In this document: positions 1 to 5,519 of the stretch, in pieces | How the letters are laid out: every line of letters starts with the position of its first letter | How positions within the stretch are numbered: position 1 is the stretch's first letter | Source: JBDRGX01 sp043817485 [NCBI: bacterium] | GTDB lineage: Bacteria > JBDRGX01 | DNA: 7,024 nt | Reading direction: 5' to 3' | NCBI GenBank assembly: GCA_043817485.1 | Contig: JBDRGX010000101.1 | Coordinates: 1-7,024 of the forward strand | Position numbers and translations under genes: made by a program | The notes under the pieces: generated by a model | What the model was told of the DNA's origin: nothing | The model's database searches: none | The model's input: the letters and a program-made list of their open reading frames with translations, nothing else

Positions 1-6
1 ATTCAT
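1..6 (-). CDS. Start of a leftward gene (first two codons only)
   Basis: Read on the minus strand, an AGGAG box (complement of 17-21) is followed after 10 nt by ATG AAT (6 to 1), which then leaves the window. The spacing and the AAAGGAGAT wording are the same as at the rightward gene starting at 164, and a good leftward promoter lies further upstream (92-120). Only Met-Asn is visible, so nothing can be said about the product. A competing ATG at 16-14 abuts the Shine-Dalgarno sequence and is too close to be used. Seen: the SD and the ATG. Inferred: that a real gene follows. Confidence 0.5.
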
Positions 7-91
7 TGATTTGCATCTCCTTTTTTTTTATTTTTTTTTATTTATAGTATAAAAAAGGGGGGAGAAGCAAATAAAATCTTAATAATTGCTA

Positions 92-120
92 ATAATAAGC
101 ATTTTAAAGCGTATTGTCAA
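92..120 (-). promoter_or_regulatory. Leftward sigma-70-type promoter
   Basis: On the minus strand a perfect -35 box TTGACA (120 to 115) is separated by exactly 17 nt from TATTAT (97 to 92), a 5/6 match to the -10 consensus. Transcription would start near position 85 and give a leader of about 80 nt before the ATG at 6-4. Its -35 box lies inside the left arm of the inverted repeat at 110-138, which suggests control by a DNA-binding protein. In such AT-rich DNA chance -10 matches are common. The perfect -35 box and ideal spacing make this the best promoter in the window. Confidence 0.55.
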
Positions 121-138
121 AATACTTTTGACAATACG
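110..138. promoter_or_regulatory. Perfect 13-bp inverted repeat, candidate operator
   Basis: CGTATTGTCAAAA (110-122), a TAC spacer (123-125) and TTTTGACAATACG (126-138) form a perfect 13+13 palindrome. Each arm carries TTGACA facing outward. The left arm coincides with the -35 box of the leftward promoter. The right arm has no acceptable -10 box at 16-18 nt, where the sequence instead runs into the Shine-Dalgarno of the next gene. It is not followed by a T-run on either strand, so an intrinsic terminator is unlikely. The best reading is a dimeric repressor or activator site. A hairpin in the leader of the rightward mRNA, just 10 nt before its SD, is the alternative. Confidence 0.6.
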
Positions 139-163
139 AAAAAATAAAAGGAGATAAAAGCAT

Positions 164-2521
164 ATGAAAAAGTATTTGAATTTTAAAATTTTTAAATTGA
201 TAATGTTTTTTGCTATTATTGTTTTGAATAGTTTTGTTTTTGCTGAAGAAAGATATGAATTTGAAAGAAAGTGGTCTGTTTTACAACAACCATGGAATTT
301 TTTTTATCCTTATGGAATAGCAATAGATAGTTTAGGCAATGTTTATGTTGCTGATACAAATAATCATCGTATTCAGAAGTTTACATCTGCTGGAGTATTG
401 ATAACTAAATGGGGAAATCTTGGTTGGGGAGATGGACAATTTGAAAATCCTTATGGAATAGCAATAGATGGATCAGGTAATGTTTATGTTACTGATTCAT
501 GGAAACATCGTATTCAGAAGTTTACATCTGCTGGAGTATTTATAACTAAATGGGGGTATCAAGGTTCAGGAGATGGACAGTTTAATAATCCTTATGGAAT
601 AGCAATAGATAGTTTAGGCAATGTTTATGTTGTTGATGAAAATAATCATCGTATTCAGAAGTTTACATCTGCTGGAGTATTTATAACTAAATGGGGAAGT
701 GCAGGTTCAGGAGATGGACAATTTAGTTGGTTTAGAGGAATAGCAATAGATGGATCAGACAATGTTTATGTTGCTGATACAGGGAATAATCGTATTCAGA
801 AGTTCAGCTCTGATGGAGTATTTATATCTAAATGGGGAAGTGCAGGTTCAGGAGATGGACAGTTTAATTATCCTTATGGAATAGCAATAGATAGTTTAGA
901 CAATGTTTATGTTGTTGATACATGGAATCATCGTATTCAGGAATTCACATCTAATGGAGTATTTATAACTAAATTTGGAAGTCTTGGTTCAGGAGATGGA
1001 CAATTTAATAATCCTGGAGGAATAGCAATAGATAGAAATGGAATGTGTAATATTTATGTTTCTGATACACAAAATCATCGTATTCAAAAATTCACATCTA
1101 ATAGAGTATTTATAACTAAATTTGTAAATAATTTTTTAGAAGATGGACAATTTAATTCTCCTGAAAAAATAGCAATAGATAGTTTAGGCAATGTTTATGT
1201 TGCTGATACATTAAATAATCGTATACAAAAGTTCAGTTCTAATGGAGTATTTATAACTAAATTTGGAAGTTTTGGGACAGGAGATGGACAATTTAATAAT
1301 CCTTATGGAATAGCAATAGATGGATTAGATAATGTTTATGTTGCTGATACATTAAATAATCGTATACAAAAGTTCAGTTCTGCTGGAGTATTTATAACTA
1401 AATTTGGAAGTTTTGGTGCAGGAAATGGACAATTTAATAATCCTTATGGAATAGCAATAGATGGATCAGGTAATGTTTATGTTGCTGATACACAAAATCA
1501 TTGTATACAAGAGTTCACATCTAATGGAGTATTTCTAACTAAATTTGGAAGTCAAGGTGCAGGGAATGGACAATTTAATAATCCTTATGGAATAGCAATA
1601 GATAGTTTAGGCAATGCTTATGTTGCTGATTCAGGAAATAATTGTATACAAAAGTTCAACAATAGTGGAGTATTTCTAACTAAATGGGGAAATCTTGGTT
1701 CAGGAGATGGACAATTTAATAATCCTAAAGGAATAGCAATAGATTTCTTAAATAATGTTTGTGTTACTGATACACAAAATCATCGTATTCAGAAGTTCAG
1801 CTCTAATGGAGTATTTATAACTAAATTTGGAAGTCTTGGTTCAGGAGATGGACAATTTAATAATCCCAGGGGAATAGCAACAGATGGATCAGGCAATGCT
1901 TATGTTGTTGATTCAGGGAATAATTATATTAAGAAGTTTGTTCTTTTGATAATCCCAACAGTTAGCAGTATATCACCTAATACAGGGAATAATAATGTTG
2001 CAACTAATATCACTATTACTGGTACGAATTTTACTGCTACACCAACAGTGAAAATTGGTACAACTGATTGCACTAATGTAGTTTTTGTTAGTGTAACGCA
2101 ATTAACTGCAACAATCCCAGCAGGTATTATTCCCAATGTCTATGATGTTGTAGTAACTAATCCAGATACTCAAGTAGGGACATTAACAAATGGCTTTACT
2201 GTAACAGCAGCAGTAAAAATAACTGCAATATCTAATGCAAAAATTGTAGCATATGATAATTATCCAAATCCATTTAATCCAGAATGCTATATACCTTTAG
2301 AAATGACAAATGATAAATTACAAATGTCAAATGTGAAGATAAAAATATATAATATTCTTGGACAAGTAATTAGGGAAATAATGGGAAATACTGCCAACAG
2401 TTCAGTATATTGGGACGGTAGAAATAATTTAGGCAACGAAGTTGCTTCAGGAATGTATTTTTACGAAACAATTATTGACAATAAGGTACAAAATTGTAAA
2501 AAGATGTTGATGTTGAAGTAA
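164..2521 (+). CDS. Secreted NHL-repeat beta-propeller protein with IPT/TIG and FlgD-like C-terminal domain
   Basis: 785 residues. Residues 1-27 form a signal peptide (Lys-rich start, hydrophobic core, FVFA cleavage site), so the protein is exported. Residues 48-594 contain twelve NHL repeats of 47 residues with the pattern NPYGIAID..GNVYVADT.NHRIQKF; the sixth has 49 and the last is partial. The N-terminal segment YEFERKW resembles the missing last strand of repeat 12, as expected for propeller ring closure. Residues 597-682 are an IPT/TIG Ig-like domain. Residues 697-785 are a FlgD-Ig/type-IX-like tail (YPNPFNP, YNILGQVIR, WDGRNNLGNEVASGMYFYE, ending KMLMLK). In known families such tails serve in secretion or surface anchoring; no T9SS gene is visible here. 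The start is set by AGGAG at 149-153, 10 nt before the ATG. NHL propellers bind proteins, glycans or RNA, and the ligand here is unknown. Family assignment is firm, role unknown. Confidence 0.93.
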   Translation: MKKYLNFKIFKLIMFFAIIVLNSFVFAEERYEFERKWSVLQQPWNFFYPYGIAIDSLGNVYVADTNNHRIQKFTSAGVLITKWGNLGWGDGQFENPYGIAIDGSGNVYVTDSWKHRIQKFTSAGVFITKWGYQGSGDGQFNNPYGIAIDSLGNVYVVDENNHRIQKFTSAGVFITKWGSAGSGDGQFSWFRGIAIDGSDNVYVADTGNNRIQKFSSDGVFISKWGSAGSGDGQFNYPYGIAIDSLDNVYVVDTWNHRIQEFTSNGVFITKFGSLGSGDGQFNNPGGIAIDRNGMCNIYVSDTQNHRIQKFTSNRVFITKFVNNFLEDGQFNSPEKIAIDSLGNVYVADTLNNRIQKFSSNGVFITKFGSFGTGDGQFNNPYGIAIDGLDNVYVADTLNNRIQKFSSAGVFITKFGSFGAGNGQFNNPYGIAIDGSGNVYVADTQNHCIQEFTSNGVFLTKFGSQGAGNGQFNNPYGIAIDSLGNAYVADSGNNCIQKFNNSGVFLTKWGNLGSGDGQFNNPKGIAIDFLNNVCVTDTQNHRIQKFSSNGVFITKFGSLGSGDGQFNNPRGIATDGSGNAYVVDSGNNYIKKFVLLIIPTVSSISPNTGNNNVATNITITGTNFTATPTVKIGTTDCTNVVFVSVTQLTATIPAGIIPNVYDVVVTNPDTQVGTLTNGFTVTAAVKITAISNAKIVAYDNYPNPFNPECYIPLEMTNDKLQMSNVKIKIYNILGQVIREIMGNTANSSVYWDGRNNLGNEVASGMYFYETIIDNKVQNCKKMLMLK
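305..1945 (+). repeat. Tandem 141-bp coding repeats (twelve NHL blades)
   Basis: Repeat starts by residue: 48, 95, 142, 189, 236, 283, 332, 379, 426, 473, 520 and 567. Eleven units are full and the twelfth is a 28-residue partial. Ten full units are exactly 141 bp and unit 6 is 147 bp. DNA similarity is far higher than blade structure alone requires. For example, 1190-1275 (unit 7) and 1331-1416 (unit 8) agree at 84 of 86 positions by eye. Units fall into KWG types (1-4 and 10) and KFG types (5, 7-9, 11), while unit 6 is irregular. Such arrays change copy number by recombination and are prone to assembly collapse. Confidence 0.92.
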
Positions 2522-2524
2522 AAA

Positions 2525-2556
2525 GGCTGTAGGTAGATAGGCTGTAGGCTGTTAGG
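2525..2556. repeat. Short GGCTGTAGG direct repeats
   Basis: GGCTGTAGG occurs at 2525-2533 and 2540-2548 and is followed by an overlapping variant GGCTGTTAGG at 2547-2556. It begins right after the stop codon of the NHL-repeat gene. This is G-rich compared with the surrounding AT-rich spacer. No hairpin or coding function is evident, and it looks like a short tandem-repeat remnant. Confidence 0.6.
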
Positions 2557-2599
2557 AAAGAAATTATAAATTTTAAATTTTGAATTAGAAGAAAGAAAA

Positions 2600-2618
2600 A
2601 AGGCACAGAGGCATAAAG
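2600..2618 (+). repeat. AAGGCACAGAGGCA box, copy 1
   Basis: AAGGCACAGAGGCATAAAG matches the box at 2736-2754 (AAGGCATAGAGGCACAAAA) at 16 of 19 positions in direct orientation. The two flank the stem-loop at 2640-2712. Each contains an internal GGCA-N4/5-GGCA direct repeat. The function is unknown; similar purine-rich boxes recur between genes in many uncultured-phylum genomes (from memory, unverified). Confidence 0.5.
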
Positions 2619-2639
2619 AAAGAAAGGAATAGAGAAAAA

Positions 2640-2712
2640 ATTGCTTTGTTGTAAATGCTTTTTGTAATGATAAGGCCTTGTAGTGCGTCATTGCGAGCAT
2701 TAGCGAAGCAAT
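2640..2712. repeat. REP/MITE-like nested stem-loop element
   Basis: Three stems nest correctly. The outer stem is ATTGCTTTG (2640-2648) with CGAAGCAAT (2704-2712), 9 pairs including one G-T. The middle stem is AATGCT (2654-2659) with AGCATT (2696-2701). The inner stem is AATGA (2666-2670) with TCATT (2688-2692), enclosing a 17-nt loop containing the palindrome AAGGCCTT. The 3' part, GTCATTGCGAGC..TAGCGAAGCAATCT, resembles a GTCATTGCGAG..GAAGCAATC repeat that I know to be dispersed in many bacterial genomes (memory, not checked). It also has a shorter competing hairpin, ATTGC with GCAAT at 2690-2712. It is clearly richer in GC than its surroundings. A non-autonomous mobile repeat is the likeliest reading. 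Confidence 0.6.
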
Positions 2713-2735
2713 CTTAAAAAAAGATAATGGAAAAG

Positions 2736-2754
2736 AAGGCATAGAGGCACAAAA
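2736..2754 (+). repeat. AAGGCATAGAGGCACAAA box, copy 2
   Basis: This is the partner of the box at 2600-2618, in the same orientation with 3 differences in 19 bases. It is followed directly by a heptad array at 2760-2787, whereas copy 1 is preceded by a heptad array at 2564-2584. The box and heptads therefore appear in opposite order on the two sides of the stem-loop element. Confidence 0.5.
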
Positions 2755-2759
2755 AATAA

Positions 2760-2787
2760 TTTTGAATTTTGAATTTTAAATTTTGAA
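2760..2787 (+). repeat. TTTTGAA heptad array
   Basis: Four consecutive heptads read TTTTGAA, TTTTGAA, TTTTAAA, TTTTGAA. A shorter array of the same heptads lies at 2564-2584, and a reverse-oriented relative, (CAAATTT)x3, lies at 5566-5586. In each of the two larger cases the array adjoins the CGAAATTCGAAACAA element, so heptads plus core probably form one dispersed repeat family. Confidence 0.6.
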
Positions 2788-2813
2788 TTAAAGAAAAATC
2801 ATTAAAATCTAAA

Positions 2814-2870
2814 TTTGAAGCACGAAATTCGAAACAATATCAAATGACCAAAACACAAATGTTCAAAACT
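2814..2870 (+). repeat. Dispersed intergenic repeat, forward copy
   Basis: The core CGAAATTCGAAACAA (2823-2837) is followed by a region (2838-2860) that aligns with the reverse complement of 5588-5611. The 15-nt core is identical, and the following two dozen bases match at most positions with one 1-nt gap. The copies face each other around the lemA to yjbQ block. The wording resembles AAATTCGAAACAAATTC-type repeats I remember from uncultured-phylum genomes, but I could not verify this. It ends about 30 nt before the lemA start. Confidence 0.65.
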
Positions 2871-2903
2871 TTTAACATTACATTTAAAGAAAGGATTTAA
2901 AAA

Positions 2904-3488
2904 ATGAAAAAAATTGGTTGTATAGTTGGAATAGGTTTAGTAGTTTTTATTTTAATTATTGGAATGTCGATAATAGGAGTCTACAATAAAATTGTTAAAT
3001 TAGATCAAAATGTTAAAGAATCTTGGTCTCATGTAGAAACTCTATACCAAAGAAGAATAGATTTAATTCCTAATATGGTTGAAGTTGTAAAAAGATATGC
3101 AAAACATGAAAAACAAGTATTTGAAAATATTGCTGAAGCAAGAACAAGATATTCTGGAGCTAAAACACCAAATGATAAAATAAAAGCTGCTGGTGAAATA
3201 GAAGGATGTTTATCTCGCCTTTTAATGATTGTAGAAAATTATCCTAATTTAAAAGCTAATGAAGAATTTACAAGATTGATGGATCAATGGGAAGGAACAG
3301 AAAATAGAATTGCAGTTCAAAGAATGAGATATAATGAAAAAGTTAAACAATATAATTATACAGCAAAAAGTTTTATAGGAAGATTTTGGGTAAATATTTT
3401 TGGATTTGATAAAGAAAAAAATTATTTTGAATCTCAAACAGGTGCAGAAAAAGCACCTGTAGCAAAAGATGTATTTGGAGAAGAATAA
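2904..3488 (+). CDS. lemA: LemA family protein
   Basis: 194 residues, the usual LemA length. Residues 5-27 are a single hydrophobic N-terminal membrane segment, with the rest a helical, coiled-coil-like domain. Family hallmarks seen are YNKIVKLDQNVKESWSHVE (27-45), the QRRIDLIPNMVEVVKRYAKHE block (49-69), and ENYPNLKANEEFTRLMDQWEGTENRIAVQRMRYN split around residue 120 (111-144). LemA proteins are membrane-anchored with an unsettled biochemical role, and they are often encoded with TPM-domain proteins, as here. The start is supported by AAAGGA at 2890-2895, 8 nt upstream. The stop TAA overlaps the ATG of the next gene by one base (TAATG), indicating translational coupling. The family call is secure; function is not known. 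Confidence 0.93.
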   Translation: MKKIGCIVGIGLVVFILIIGMSIIGVYNKIVKLDQNVKESWSHVETLYQRRIDLIPNMVEVVKRYAKHEKQVFENIAEARTRYSGAKTPNDKIKAAGEIEGCLSRLLMIVENYPNLKANEEFTRLMDQWEGTENRIAVQRMRYNEKVKQYNYTAKSFIGRFWVNIFGFDKEKNYFESQTGAEKAPVAKDVFGEE

Positions 3489-4390
3489 TGATTTTGAAAA
3501 AATTTAGTATTTGCTTTTCAATATTTATTCTTTTAATTACTTTTGCATTAGCAGAAAAAAATGATTTTCCTAAACCTTCTGGCTTCGTTAATGATTTTGC
3601 TAAAGTTTTAAATGAAACTTCTAAAAATGAAATAGAAGTTTTTTTACAACAATTTGAAAAAGATACAACAACAGAATTTGTTGTTGTAACAGTGCAAAGC
3701 ATTAGTCCTTATGAATCTAAAGAATATGCAGTCAAACTTTTTCAAGAATGGAAAATTGGAAAAAAAGGAAAAGATAATGGATTACTTATGCTTTTGGCAA
3801 TAAAAGAAAAACGAATTGAGATTGAAATAGGATATGGATTAGAAGGCATTATTACAGATGGATTATCTGGAGAAATACTTGATAAACATGTAGTTCCTTA
3901 TTTTAAACAAGGACAATGGGAACAAGGACTTTTAGAAGGAGTAAAAGTTTTTTCTGGAATAATTAAAGAAAATTCTGGAAGTGAGATAAAAAGTAATAAA
4001 AATATTTCAAAAACTAAAAATTCTTCAAATTTATTAGCACCAATTATATTTTTTATTTTTATAATTTTTTCAATATTAAGTTCTACTAATCGTTTTTCAA
4101 TACCTTGTTGCAAAAAATGTAAAACAAAAAAAAATGTAAAACAAAAAAGTTATAAAGTTATTGAAAAAGCTAGTCTTACTTTTTCTGGAATTGCAGAAAC
4201 TGTTTATTTTTGCAAAAATTGTAATTATGAATGGAAAACAATGAAAAAAATTCCTCAAAAAGTACATTCTGCTTATTACGGCGGTTATTATGGTGGTGGA
4301 TTTGGTGAAAGTAATTTTGGTGGCGGTAGTTTTAGTGGTGGCTTTGGTGGAGGATGCTCTGGTGGTGGTGGAGCAGGAAGAAGTTTTTAA
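3488..4390 (+). CDS. Membrane-anchored TPM-domain protein (YgcG-like) with zinc ribbon and Gly-rich tail
   Basis: 300 residues. Residues 1-22 are a signal peptide (ALA cleavage site). Residues 28-160 form a TPM domain (PSGFVNDFAKVL; FQEWKIGKKGKDNGLLMLLA; IEIGYGLEGIITD.LSG.IL). Residues 182-199 are a membrane helix. Residues 207-245 hold C208-x2-C211 and C242-x2-C245, a likely metal-binding ribbon. Residues 264-300 are the Gly-rich tail (GGG.GGGCSGGGGAGRSF) typical of YgcG-like proteins. By topology the TPM domain should be outside the inner membrane, with the ribbon and Gly tail in the cytoplasm (inference). Plant TPM proteins have been linked to photosystem II repair and phosphatase activity, but the bacterial role is unclear. 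The gene is coupled to lemA by a 1-base overlap and has no SD of its own beyond the end of lemA (GGAGAA at 3477-3482). Confidence 0.9.
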   Translation: MILKKFSICFSIFILLITFALAEKNDFPKPSGFVNDFAKVLNETSKNEIEVFLQQFEKDTTTEFVVVTVQSISPYESKEYAVKLFQEWKIGKKGKDNGLLMLLAIKEKRIEIEIGYGLEGIITDGLSGEILDKHVVPYFKQGQWEQGLLEGVKVFSGIIKENSGSEIKSNKNISKTKNSSNLLAPIIFFIFIIFSILSSTNRFSIPCCKKCKTKKNVKQKSYKVIEKASLTFSGIAETVYFCKNCNYEWKTMKKIPQKVHSAYYGGYYGGGFGESNFGGGSFSGGFGGGCSGGGGAGRSF

Positions 4391-4502
4391 AAATATCTTA
4401 TGTTAAATATAAAAAAATAAGTAATTTTTGTGCATAATATCAAAAAAACAAGTTTACATTTTTATATTTTTATTTTTCAATTATAATTAAAGGAGAATTT
4501 TT

Positions 4503-5003
4503 ATGGAATGTCCAAAATGTAAAATAGAAATTTCTGATAAAACAGGTATTTGTAAAAAATGTACATTTGATGTCAATGAATGGGATAAACTTTTTAAACA
4601 AATTCCTAAACTTTCTGGGTATATAAATGATTTTGCTAATGTAATTTCTGAAAATATAAAAAAAGAAATGGAAAATTATATTAGTGATTTTTATAATAAA
4701 ACAAAAATTACTATTGTAGTTGTTATTTGCAAAAACACAACACCTCTTATTCCATCTCAATATATTTTTTGGCTATTTAATGAATGGAAAATTGGAGGAA
4801 AAAATAATAAAGGTGTAATGATATTATTATCTATGGAAGAAAGAAGAATAGAATCAGAAGTAGGATTTGGATTAGAACATATTTTAACAGATGAAGAATC
4901 TGGAAATATTTTAGATAATATTGTTGTTCCATTTCTAAAAGAAACAAAATATGAAGAAGGATTATTTGCTGGAATAAAATCTATTATGGAAAAATTAAAA
5001 TAA
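4503..5003 (+). CDS. Soluble TPM-domain protein with N-terminal zinc ribbon
   Basis: 166 residues. Residues 3-20 carry C3-x2-C6 and C17-x2-C20, a small zinc ribbon. Residues 36-165 are a TPM domain clearly paralogous to the preceding gene. Matching blocks are PKLSGYINDFANV with PKPSGFVNDFAKV, FNEWKIGGKNNKGVMILLS with FQEWKIGKKGKDNGLLMLLA, and EVGFGLEHILTDEESGNIL with EIGYGLEGIITDGLSGEIL. It has no signal peptide, membrane helix or Gly-rich tail. The in-frame TAA at 4488-4490 rules out a missed longer N-terminus, and AAAGGAG at 4489-4495 lies 7 nt before the ATG. The predicted location is therefore the cytoplasm, unusual for a TPM domain. It sits 112 bp after its paralogue with no clear promoter or terminator between, so co-transcription is plausible. 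Confidence 0.88.
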   Translation: MECPKCKIEISDKTGICKKCTFDVNEWDKLFKQIPKLSGYINDFANVISENIKKEMENYISDFYNKTKITIVVVICKNTTPLIPSQYIFWLFNEWKIGGKNNKGVMILLSMEERRIESEVGFGLEHILTDEESGNILDNIVVPFLKETKYEEGLFAGIKSIMEKLK

Positions 5004-5102
5004 ATAACTAAAAAGAATAAACAATGATTTTCACTAAGAAAAATTTATATAAAAAGGTATTATTTTTATTATTAAAATTATTTATAAAAGGAAAATAAAA
5101 AA

Positions 5103-5519
5103 ATGAAATCTTTAACAGAATATTTATGGATTAATACTAAAACTAAACAAGCACACATAAACATTACTTCACAAGTAGAAGAGTTAGTTAAAAAAAGCAA
5201 AATAAAAGAAGGTTTATGTCTTGTAAATTCTATGCACATTACCTCAAGTATTTATATAAATGATAATGAATCTGGACTTATTCAAGACTATAATAATTGG
5301 TTAGAAACACTTGCACCCTATAAACCATCCCATTACCAACATAATCTAACAGGAGAAGACAATGCTGATGCCCACTTAAAACGAACAATAATGGGAAGAG
5401 AGGTTGTTGTTGCCATAACTAATAACAATCTTGATTTTGGTCCATGGGAACAAATATTTTATGGCGAATTTGATGGCCAAAGAAAAAAACGAATTTTAGT
5501 AAAAATTATAGGTGAATAA
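5103..5519 (+). CDS. yjbQ: YjbQ/UPF0047 family protein (secondary thiamine-phosphate synthase family)
   Basis: 138 residues, the normal length for this single-domain family. Recognised blocks are [16 protein letters not shown] (42-56), [22 protein letters not shown] (77-98, with H80, N87, D89 and H91 as the conserved polar cluster), and [24 protein letters not shown] (110-133). Members form small trimeric cytosolic proteins. E. coli YjbQ has weak thiamine-phosphate synthase activity, hence the database name, but the physiological role is unsettled and no thiamine gene or THI-box is seen here. SD AAAGGA (5087-5092) lies about 10 nt before the ATG. It is 99 bp downstream of the TPM gene. A functional link to the LemA/TPM genes is not supported. 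Confidence 0.9.
   Translation: MKSLTEYLWINTKTKQAHINITSQVEELVKKSKIKEGLCLVNSMHITSSIYINDNESGLIQDYNNWLETLAPYKPSHYQHNLTGEDNADAHLKRTIMGREVVVAITNNNLDFGPWEQIFYGEFDGQRKKRILVKIIGE

Larger units (their letters stand above)
2522..2903. other. Repeat-rich intergenic region, no gene
   Basis: This 382-bp stretch holds no convincing gene; the small minus-strand frame across it has no SD and is AT-rich noise. It is a mosaic of small elements: GGCTGTAGG copies (2525-2556), heptads TTATAAA-TTTTAAA-TTTTGAA (2564-2584), an AAGGCACAGAGGCATAAAG box (2600-2618), a nested stem-loop (2640-2712), a second AAGGCATAGAGGCACAAAA box (2736-2754), four heptads (2760-2787), and a dispersed element around CGAAATTCGAAACAA (2823-2837). 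No intrinsic terminator for the NHL gene and no clear lemA promoter can be recognised. Confidence 0.75.

Noticed and set aside
110-138. Intrinsic terminator
   Set aside because: The stem is AT-rich and neither strand has a T-run following the hairpin.
128-156. Rightward promoter using TTGACA at 128-133
   Set aside because: At 16-18 nt downstream the sequence is GGAGATAA, a poor -10, and it coincides with the SD of the gene at 164.
305-1945. CRISPR-like interpretation of the regular 141-bp periodicity
   Set aside because: The periodicity is in frame, encodes NHL blades without stops, and has no unique spacers between short repeats.
1924-2136. Minus-strand 70-codon frame in the IPT/TIG region
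   Set aside because: It lies entirely opposite a confident domain-coding stretch, with no SD or family resemblance.
2461-2742. Minus-strand 93-codon frame across the NHL gene end and spacer
   Set aside because: It overlaps the coding end of a confident gene and repeat sequence, has no SD, and encodes a low-complexity Phe/Leu/Ser-rich peptide.
3373-3702. Minus-strand 109-codon frame opposite lemA and the first TPM gene
   Set aside because: It is the antisense of two confident conserved genes. Its composition is that expected of the reverse strand of Lys/Asn-rich coding DNA.
4482-4487. Perfect TATAAT hexamer as a -10 box for the second TPM gene
   Set aside because: It overlaps almost directly with the SD at 4489-4495, so the transcript would start within or after the SD. 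The nearest -35-like TTTACA (4453-4458) is 23 nt away. This is probably a chance match in AT-rich DNA.
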